Below are positions 1-5,471 of a stretch of DNA of 13,075 nucleotides, piece by piece. Every line of letters starts with the position of its first letter. Within the stretch, counting starts at the first letter, position 1. Position numbers and translations under genes: made by a program. Source of the stretch: an uncultured Collinsella sp. (GTDB lineage Bacteria > Actinomycetota > Coriobacteriia > Coriobacteriales > Coriobacteriaceae). The notes beneath the pieces were generated by a model. It was not told where the DNA came from. It did not search any database and saw only the letters and a program-made list of their open reading frames with translations. The stretch lies in contig UPXY01000040.1 of NCBI GenBank assembly GCA_900538305.1, positions 1 to 13,075 on the forward strand, read 5' to 3'.

Positions 1-84
1 ATGCGGCGAGGACTAGCGAAGGAGAACGCCCGGCGACCCCCGCCGAAGCGCGTGCAGCCCGGATCCTTCAGCACCTAAGCGTCG

Positions 85-1551
85 TTAGATCGTGATGATG
101 CCCATCGCCACGAGCACGATCGCCACCACGCCGAGCCCCACGAGCACGACAGCGAGCGGCTTCTCGAAACCCTCGAGAATATGGTCGCAGTGCTGCTCGC
201 GCCGAGCCGCGATATAGCACACAAGGCCGGGGATGTAGGCGATGCAGCAGAGCAAGAGCAAATCGACGCCGGCGAGCACCACGGCGACCACGAGGAACAC
301 GGTCGCGAAGAGCGAGAGCGCGAGCGCGGAGCCAGCCTGTTCGACCTTGCCTGCGCGTGCGAGCTTCACCATATAGGCCGAGGCGAGCGACCAACTGATC
401 ACGATCGACGCGGTGCAGAGCGAGTACGCGAACTGGTAGGCTGCCTCGGAGAAGAGCATCACGATCGAGAGCATCTGGATCATGGCGCCGGTGACGACGA
501 GACAGAGCGTGGGCGCGCCATGGGCGTTGAGCTTGGCAAAACCGCTCGGCAGGAGCTTCATGTCCGCCATGGTGCGCATGGCCTCGGAAGCGAGGATGGT
601 GTAGGAGAGCCATGCACCCAGAATCGAGATGACGAGGCCGCCGGCGATGAACGCGCCGCCCCACGAGCCCACGGCTTCCTGGAAGATGTAGACCATTGAG
701 GGCGAACCCATGGTGAGGAGCTCGTCGCGCGTGAGATAGCCATAGGGCAGCACAGAGGCGGCGACGTAGATGAACACGAGTGCGGAGGTACCGAGGATCG
801 TGGCGCGCGAGACGTCAGCTTTCCGACGTGCACGGTGGCCAAGCACCGTGGCGCCTTCCATCCCTACGAACACCCACATCATGACCATGAAGCAGTTGAT
901 GATCTGCGTGGAGAGGCTTCCCGGGGCGGTTTCGCTCCCCAGGTTGTTGGCGAGCGTGCCCCAGAAATCGGAGGTGAACACACCGAAGCTGAACATGAAG
1001 AGCATCGTTGCTATGAAGACGAAGATGGGAACGAGCTTGCAGCACATCACGATCGCGTTCACCACAGACGCCTCCTCGACGCCATGGTTTACCAGAAGGA
1101 TGATCGCCCAGTTCATGACCGAGATGAAGATGACGGCGGGTACGGTGAGGCTGCCGGCGAACGGTGGGAAGAAGTAGCCGATCGCGGTCACGAGCATCAC
1201 GCCGAAGGCTACGTTGCCGATCCAGATGGAGAGCCAGTAGCCCCATCCCGAGACGAAGCCCACGAACGGTCCAAACCCCTCGTTCGCATATGCCACGATG
1301 CCGTCGAGGTCTGGGCGCGCGAGCGAGAGCTTGCCGAACGTCGTGGCGAGTCCGATGAAGCCGATGCCCGTGATGATCCAAGCGATGATTGCGGCACCGG
1401 GAGCGGCGGCGGCGGAGATGTCGGTTGAAAGGGCGAAGACGCCCGAGCCGATCGACGAGGAGATGACGAGCGCGATGAGCCCGATGAGGCCGATACCGCG
1501 CTTCGCGGGTACTCCGTTCGGTACCTCCGATGAGGTGGTCGGTTGTGACAT
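85..1551 (-). CDS. APC-superfamily basic amino acid/polyamine antiporter-like permease
   Basis: Encodes about 488 residues with roughly a dozen hydrophobic segments, so an integral inner-membrane transporter. The first membrane segment carries the unwound-helix motif SSIGSGVF (about residues 32-39), which binds the amino acid backbone in the APC family. FVGMEGATVLGHRAR (about 228-242) is typical of the arginine/ornithine and lysine exchanger subgroup (ArcD/YjdE-like). Exchange of a basic amino acid or its decarboxylated or deiminated product is therefore likely; the exact substrate cannot be read from sequence. The frame stays open to a TTG at 1623, but the ATG at 1551 is preferred because GGAG lies five bases before it and the protein then starts with an ordinary cytosolic tail (MSQPTTSSEV). 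It follows the P1 peptidase gene by 81 bases on the same strand and may be co-transcribed, although that gap also has promoter-like and hairpin sequence. The 84 bases beyond its stop hold only a weak 5-bp hairpin (31-45) and no clear terminator. Confidence 0.88.
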   Translation of the reverse strand: MSQPTTSSEVPNGVPAKRGIGLIGLIALVISSSIGSGVFALSTDISAAAAPGAAIIAWIITGIGFIGLATTFGKLSLARPDLDGIVAYANEGFGPFVGFVSGWGYWLSIWIGNVAFGVMLVTAIGYFFPPFAGSLTVPAVIFISVMNWAIILLVNHGVEEASVVNAIVMCCKLVPIFVFIATMLFMFSFGVFTSDFWGTLANNLGSETAPGSLSTQIINCFMVMMWVFVGMEGATVLGHRARRKADVSRATILGTSALVFIYVAASVLPYGYLTRDELLTMGSPSMVYIFQEAVGSWGGAFIAGGLVISILGAWLSYTILASEAMRTMADMKLLPSGFAKLNAHGAPTLCLVVTGAMIQMLSIVMLFSEAAYQFAYSLCTASIVISWSLASAYMVKLARAGKVEQAGSALALSLFATVFLVVAVVLAGVDLLLLCCIAYIPGLVCYIAARREQHCDHILEGFEKPLAVVLVGLGVVAIVLVAMGIITI

Positions 1552-1575
1552 GGTCGCTCCAATCTTGCCGGATGG

Positions 1576-1600
1576 GGCGGCGCTCCCGTGCTGTGCCGCC
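1576..1600. repeat. GC-rich hairpin in the permease leader, related to the arcA-arcB hairpin
   Basis: GGCGGC at 1576-1581 pairs with GCCGCC at 1595-1600 around a 13-base loop. The first 14 bases (GGCGGCGCTCCCGT, 1576-1589) are identical to the start of the hairpin between arcA and arcB at 9987-10000. Here the shared string is antisense to the permease mRNA, whose leader would carry the reverse complement. The element lies between the peptidase stop and the permease start codon, so it could shape the permease leader RNA. Its role is unknown. Confidence 0.5.
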
Positions 1601-1615
1601 GAATGCATCCTTATG

Positions 1616-1644
1616 TTATGCAAGATGGTAGCCTACTTATGCAA
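1616..1644 (-). promoter_or_regulatory. Two TTGCATAA direct repeats 21 bp apart upstream of the permease
   Basis: On the minus strand TTGCATAA occurs twice, at 1637-1644 and 1616-1623, with start positions exactly 21 bases apart, two helical turns. The upstream copy overlaps the last codons of the P1 peptidase gene. The pair could be a tandem operator. Alternatively it could be a weak promoter for the permease, reading TTGCAT, an 18-base spacer and CATAAC. The sequence does not decide between these. Confidence 0.3.
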
Positions 1645-2634
1645 ATCCTTGAATGCCGGGGCACCATGAATTCCGTCGGCGGACAGACATCCGGCGCAAA
1701 TGGCTTCTTCAAGTACGCGCGTCGCCGCGACGCCGAGTACATCGAGCGGGAACGCGCGGTCGCCCAGCGCGCCGGAAGCGAGCACGTAGATCGTGTCGCC
1801 GTCGTTGGTGGTGTGCGTGGGGCGAATGGTGTGTGCATAGGCGTCGGCTGCCATCTGCGCGAGCTTGGTCGCTTGGGCCTTGGTGAGGCGCGCATTCGTG
1901 ATGATGCATGAAATGGTGGTGTTCGTGCGGTCGAGCGGCATGGCGAGGTGCTCCGCGGCGGCGAGCATGGCATCCTCCATGTTCACGATCTCGAGGGAAT
2001 CTGCTGCTGCGCGCATACCGGCGATGGCGGCGCCCGTCGTCGGGTCGACCACATTGCCGCAGGCGTTTACCACGGAGATGGCACCGATTTTGAGCTCGCC
2101 CGCCTCGCGCGCCCGGGCTCCAAGGCCGCCTTTCATGAGCATCGCGGATCCGTTGAGCTTGCCTACGGTAGCGCCTGTGCCCGCGCCGACCGTGCCCTCA
2201 GCGAGGGGCGCGGGTTCCGCGTCGAGCGCCGCGCGGGTGGCCTCGATGCCTTCCGCTACGCCTGGCCGCACGCTGGCGCTTCCGAAGGCGAGGTCGAAGA
2301 TGCAGCTTGAGCAGACGATCGGTACGCGTGCGACGCCCACGTCGAGACCGATGCCACGTGCCTCGAGTTCGCGAGCCACGCCCGATGCCGCTTCAAGCCC
2401 GAATGCCGAGCCGCCGGAGAGACAGACGGCATGAACCGTCTCGACGGTGTTTTCCGGGCGTAGAAGGTCGGTCTCGCGCGATGCCGGCGCGCCGCCGCGT
2501 ACGTCGACGCCTCCCGTGGCGCCCTCGGGCGCTACAATGACCGTGCAGCCCGTTGCTGCCTCGAGGTTTGTGGAATGTCCGATGCGGAATCCCTCGATGG
2601 TGTGGATGGGTATGGGCTGCCAGCTTGCGCTCAT
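1633..2634 (-). CDS. P1 family peptidase (NylC/DmpA-like N-terminal nucleophile hydrolase)
   Basis: Encodes 333 residues. Visible family marks are the N-terminal IEGFRIGHSTN (about 13-23), CLSGGSAFGLEAASGV (about 71-86), GTVGAGTGATVGK (about 147-159) and DRTNTTISCIITNARLTK (about 235-252). In NylC-type members the precursor cuts itself at an Asn-Thr bond and the new N-terminal Thr is the nucleophile; N238-T239 fits that site here. In DmpA the equivalent is Gly-Ser. Products would be an alpha chain of about 238 residues and a beta chain of about 95. The family includes aminopeptidases and hydrolases of beta-peptides or nylon oligomers; the natural substrate here is unknown. The ATG is preceded by AAGGAAAGGAAGG, a strong ribosome site. 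It lies 55 bases after maf and 81 bases before a permease gene on the same strand, so peptide or amide breakdown coupled to amino acid transport is a reasonable inference. Confidence 0.9.
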   Translation of the reverse strand: MSASWQPIPIHTIEGFRIGHSTNLEAATGCTVIVAPEGATGGVDVRGGAPASRETDLLRPENTVETVHAVCLSGGSAFGLEAASGVARELEARGIGLDVGVARVPIVCSSCIFDLAFGSASVRPGVAEGIEATRAALDAEPAPLAEGTVGAGTGATVGKLNGSAMLMKGGLGARAREAGELKIGAISVVNACGNVVDPTTGAAIAGMRAAADSLEIVNMEDAMLAAAEHLAMPLDRTNTTISCIITNARLTKAQATKLAQMAADAYAHTIRPTHTTNDGDTIYVLASGALGDRAFPLDVLGVAATRVLEEAICAGCLSADGIHGAPAFKDLHK

Positions 2635-2689
2635 GGCCTTCCTTTCCTTGGATCGAATGCGATTGCGCGCACCGCGGCAAACGTGGTTC

Positions 2690-3277
2690 CTAGAGAGCCT
2701 TCAGCTTCCGTATGACCTCGGCGATGGGGAGGCCGACGACGTTGTAGAAGTCGCCTTCGATGCCTTTCACGAGCATGCGCCCGCCTGTTCCCTGGATACC
2801 GTAGGCACCGGCCTTATCCATCGGCTCCCCCGAGGCGATGTAGGCGTCGATTTCCTCATCCGAGAGCTTGTAGAACGTGACGTCTGTTTTGACGACGAAC
2901 GAAATGGGCGGCTCGTCGCCGCTCAGGCGTCGAGGCTCGCGCTCGGCGCACCGTGCGATGCACACGCCCGTCGCGACGGTATGCGTTCGTCCGGACAGGC
3001 GTCGCAGCATGGTGTGGGCGGCGGCAGCATCGCTCGGCTTGCCGAGCACCTCGCCGTCGATGGTGACGATGGTATCCGCGGCGAGTACGATTTCAGAGGG
3101 CTCTGCGTGGCCTGTGAGGACGGTCGCCGCTTTCATGCAGGCGAGGCGCTCGACAAGGGAGAAGGGATCCTCATGCGGGAGGGGCTCCTCGTTGACATCA
3201 GCCGGGATCACGCGGAATTCGAAGCCCGCTTCGCGCAGGAGCTCTATGCGGCGGGGCGATTGCGAGGCGAGGATCAT
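2690..3277 (-). CDS. maf: Maf family nucleotide pyrophosphatase
   Basis: Encodes 195 residues, the usual size for the family. The N-terminal LASQSPRR (residues 3-10) is the Maf phosphate-binding signature. AADT at 66-69 supplies the metal-binding aspartate, followed by LGKP (78-81), a conserved leucine-rich stretch ending LSG, and HTVATGV (99-105). Maf proteins hydrolyse non-canonical or modified nucleoside triphosphates to monophosphates and have been linked to septum formation in Bacillus. The dTTP/UTP versus 7-methyl-GTP subtype cannot be assigned safely by eye. The start codon overlaps the stop of the upstream DJ-1 family gene in an ATGA arrangement (3274-3277), which implies translational coupling. 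The P1 peptidase gene follows 55 bases downstream. Confidence 0.95.
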   Translation of the reverse strand: MILASQSPRRIELLREAGFEFRVIPADVNEEPLPHEDPFSLVERLACMKAATVLTGHAEPSEIVLAADTIVTIDGEVLGKPSDAAAAHTMLRRLSGRTHTVATGVCIARCAEREPRRLSGDEPPISFVVKTDVTFYKLSDEEIDAYIASGEPMDKAGAYGIQGTGGRMLVKGIEGDFYNVVGLPIAEVIRKLKAL

Positions 3278-3819
3278 AGCTGGATGCTTTCGCGAACCTT
3301 CTGGACGGCTCGTTCACCAGCGATGTCCCCGAGCACCGCGAGCGCGAACGGAAGCGCTTGGCCCATGCCGGATGCGGTGATGATGTTGCCATCTACGATG
3401 ACGGTCTTGCCGCCGGCGTAGGTGCCTGCGGGGAACGTCGACTCGAAGCCGGGGAAGCATGTGGCTTTGCGTCCCACGAGCAGTCCGAGCTCGCCTAAGA
3501 CGGAGGGTGCCGCGCAGATTGCGGCGACGTGCTTGGTCGTGGCGAATTCGCGTACGATCGCGCAGACCCGTTCGTCGCGGCGCAGGTTCGTGGTGCCGGG
3601 GAGGCCACCGGGCAGCACGATGTAGTCGTACTCGTTGAAATCGACCTCGTCGAGCGTGCAATCGCACGTCACGCCGATCTGCTGGGAGCTCACGGCGTCG
3701 CGTGTCGACATGATCGATACGAGCGACACACGCACACCTCCGCGGCGCAGGACGTCGACCATAGTCAGGCATTCAATCGTTTCAAACCCGTCTGCAACGA
3801 GCACGGCGACAGCGCTCAT
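3274..3819 (-). CDS. DJ-1/PfpI (YajL-like) family protein
   Basis: Encodes 181 residues in the flavodoxin-like DJ-1 fold. The conserved glutamate is in DGFETIE (E13). The strand-loop LPGGLPGTTNLR lies at about 69-80, and the nucleophile elbow AICAAP puts the reactive cysteine at C102, next to the SVLGELGLL helix. ITASGMGQALPFAL (about 147-160) is the usual C-terminal motif. These features match the YajL/ThiJ subgroup, described as chaperones, oxidative-stress proteins and debated glyoxalases or deglycases. The frame extends to a GTG at 3864, but the ATG at 3819 has AAAGGA at a proper distance, and the longer form would begin upstream of the likely -10 box. It is the first gene of a probable operon with maf (four-base overlap), the peptidase and the permease. 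Confidence 0.92.
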   Translation of the reverse strand: MSAVAVLVADGFETIECLTMVDVLRRGGVRVSLVSIMSTRDAVSSQQIGVTCDCTLDEVDFNEYDYIVLPGGLPGTTNLRRDERVCAIVREFATTKHVAAICAAPSVLGELGLLVGRKATCFPGFESTFPAGTYAGGKTVIVDGNIITASGMGQALPFALAVLGDIAGERAVQKVRESIQL

Positions 3820-3853
3820 AGTGCATCCTTTCATTTGGTGGAACCTCTGGAGC

Positions 3854-3859
3854 CTTATA
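3854..3859 (-). promoter_or_regulatory. Possible -10 box for the DJ-1/maf/peptidase cluster
   Basis: On the minus strand TATAAG lies about 35 bases before the DJ-1 family start codon. No clear -35 hexamer is seen 16-18 bases upstream, where the sequence is GC-rich. The position suits a short leader. This is a weak call based on one hexamer. Confidence 0.3.
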
Positions 3860-3902
3860 CCCACTCAGCCGCCCCGCCCGTCCGGCATTGAGGATAGACG
3901 CA

Positions 3903-3993
3903 CCCGCCAAAAGGGGCAGTCCCCTTTGGCGGGCAATTATGCAGTCTGGTGCGGGTTGGCTTCCTGCCAAAGGGGACTGTCCCTTTTGGCGGG
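3903..3993. repeat. Pair of inverted REP-like palindromes (BIME-like element)
   Basis: Two 31-base units lie head to head, at 3903-3933 and 3963-3993, separated by 29 bases. Each is itself a hairpin. In the first, CCCGCCAAA and GGGG pair with CCCC and TTTGGCGGG with one bulged A and a CAGT loop. The second unit is the reverse complement of the first at 29 of 31 positions, and both differences are C versus T. The element starts three bases beyond the stop codon of the RlmD-like gene and precedes the DJ-1 cluster. This layout matches repetitive extragenic palindromes arranged as mosaic elements, which are usually mobilised in trans by RAYT transposases; no such transposase is in the window. It may also end transcription or protect the 3' end of the methyltransferase mRNA. 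Confidence 0.75.
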
Positions 3994-3996
3994 TCG

Positions 3997-5316
3997 TTAC
4001 CGGCATCGGCGCGTGAGGTGGACGACGGTTTCGCAGTGGAAGGTCTGGGGGAAGAGGTCGACGGGCGTGATGCTCACCGGCTCGAACACCCCGGCATCGC
4101 GGAAGCGTGCGAGATCGCGGGCGAGTGTAGCGGGATCGCAAGAGACATAGGCAACGTCGCGCGCGGCCGTTTTCCCTATGAGCTCCACGGCCTCGGCGGC
4201 GAGACCAGCACGCGGCGGGTCGACCACGAGCACGTCCACGTCGTCTCCGGGGAACTCGCGCACCGCGTCGCCGCCGATCGCCTCTACGTTATCGAGATGG
4301 GCGCGGTCGATGTTGCGGCGCAGGTCGCGAACGGCTGGGCCATAGGATTCCACCGCCGAGACCCAGGCGGTGCGCCGAGCGAGCGGCAGCGTGAAGGTTC
4401 CGACTCCGCAGTAGAGGTCGCATGCGACCTCGTCCGCGCGCGGGGAGAGCGCGTCCATCACGAGTTCGATGAGGATCTCTGCAGCGGCGGTGTTCACCTG
4501 GAAAAACGACGGTGCCGAGATGCGCATGCGTTCACGACCGATCTGCTCGTCCCAGGAACCCTGGCCAGCAAGGAGCTCGTTCTTCTCGACACGCCGTGCT
4601 GCACGTTCGCCCTTGGTGAGCACGCGCACGATGCTCGTCGGGTGCACGGCGTCTTCGAGCACGCGCGCGACATGCGCCCGGGGAAAACCGCCCGTGGGCG
4701 TCCAGAGTGCAACCTCGAGCGCGCGCGTGCGCCGGCTTGCACGCAGCCCGACGCGCGCGAGCGAAAGATCTCGTGAGTTTCCCAGGTAGGAGAGGGCACC
4801 GGCGACCGATTTCAATGCCTTGGGGAAGGCTTTCTCGAAGAGCGGGCACCGATCGACCTTGATGACCTGCGCGGGGTTCGCGCCATGCATGCCCAGAACG
4901 ATGCGACCGCCCTGCTCGCGCACGGCGAGCTCGATCTTGTTGCGGTAGCCCCATGCGTCGCGCGTGGTGCGGATAGGCCGCACGAGGCGGTCAACATCGT
5001 CTGCGGCGAAGTGGCCGATGCGCGCAAGCGCGGATCGCAGGTTCTCCTCCTTGGCAGCTAGCTGCGCGGGTCGGGCGAGGGCACCCCAGGGACAGCCGCC
5101 GCAGACGCCCACGAAGGGACATGGCGCATCAACGCGGTCCGGCGAGGGTTCGAGCACGCGCTCGACATGGGCGTGGATGAGCGACTTCTCCTCGGAATCT
5201 ATGGTCGCTTCCACAACGTCGCCCTGAACGCCGCCTCGCACGAAGACGGTTTTGCCCTCTGGCGTGCGCGCGACGGCGTCCGGTCCGTACGCCATGCGCT
5301 CGATAGTGAGTTTCAT
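3997..5316 (-). CDS. rlmD: RNA (uracil-5-)methyltransferase, RlmD/TrmA family
   Basis: Encodes 439 residues, close to E. coli RlmD. An N-terminal TRAM-type RNA-binding region (about 1-55) is followed by iron-sulfur cluster cysteines C66, C72 and C75, with C157 in RCPLF as the fourth ligand. The SAM-dependent domain shows FFQVN (271-275), CDLYCGVGTFTLPLA (299-313), VDPPRAGL (365-372), the catalytic cysteine in YVSCDPATLARD (C393) and the general base in HCETVVHL (E429). The reaction is S-adenosylmethionine-dependent formation of 5-methyluridine. The cluster and TRAM domain favour 23S rRNA as target (RlmD type, U1939 in E. coli), but Gram-positive relatives such as RlmCD or a tRNA enzyme cannot be separated by eye, so the symbol is provisional. 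The ATG has a modest AAGGG upstream. The gene lies 155 bases downstream of ppk on the same strand and ends against the REP-like pair. Confidence 0.9.
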   Translation of the reverse strand: MKLTIERMAYGPDAVARTPEGKTVFVRGGVQGDVVEATIDSEEKSLIHAHVERVLEPSPDRVDAPCPFVGVCGGCPWGALARPAQLAAKEENLRSALARIGHFAADDVDRLVRPIRTTRDAWGYRNKIELAVREQGGRIVLGMHGANPAQVIKVDRCPLFEKAFPKALKSVAGALSYLGNSRDLSLARVGLRASRRTRALEVALWTPTGGFPRAHVARVLEDAVHPTSIVRVLTKGERAARRVEKNELLAGQGSWDEQIGRERMRISAPSFFQVNTAAAEILIELVMDALSPRADEVACDLYCGVGTFTLPLARRTAWVSAVESYGPAVRDLRRNIDRAHLDNVEAIGGDAVREFPGDDVDVLVVDPPRAGLAAEAVELIGKTAARDVAYVSCDPATLARDLARFRDAGVFEPVSITPVDLFPQTFHCETVVHLTRRCR

Positions 5317-5332
5317 ATGCGGCCCTTCGATG

Positions 5333-5346
5333 TGACAACGTTGTCA
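5333..5346. promoter_or_regulatory. Perfect 14-bp palindrome TGACAACGTTGTCA upstream of the RlmD-like gene
   Basis: The sequence is identical on both strands and has a central CG. It begins 17 bases before the start codon of the methyltransferase gene. Short palindromes with a central CG are typical operators for LacI-family regulators, so a repressor site overlapping the leader is possible. No regulator gene is in the window. The rest of the 155-base gap after ppk (5317-5471) holds a short imperfect hairpin around ATGT/ACAT and no convincing U-tract terminator. Confidence 0.45.
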
Positions 5347-5471
5347 GATAGCTTTGTCGCATCGTCCAGTTTACCCGCAAAGCGGACGCAAGACCTTGTC
5401 AAAAAGCCCTGGGGTTATTTGATGCGGAGCGCCTGTCCCGCATGTCGTGACATCGGGGGCTGTCTCCCATG

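Noticed and set aside
1552..1623. A longer permease starting at the TTG at 1623
   Set aside because: The extra residues (MHNIRMHSAAQHG...) do not look like a family N-terminus, while the ATG at 1551 has GGAG at a proper distance.
3903..3993. The two palindromes as the start of a CRISPR array
   Set aside because: There are only two units, in inverted and not direct orientation, with no cas gene nearby.
5401..5471. An intrinsic terminator after ppk
   Set aside because: CCCCAGGGCTTTTT reads like a terminator end, but the CCC and GGG are too close to form a loop, and the nearby ATGT/ACAT stem has no T-run after it.
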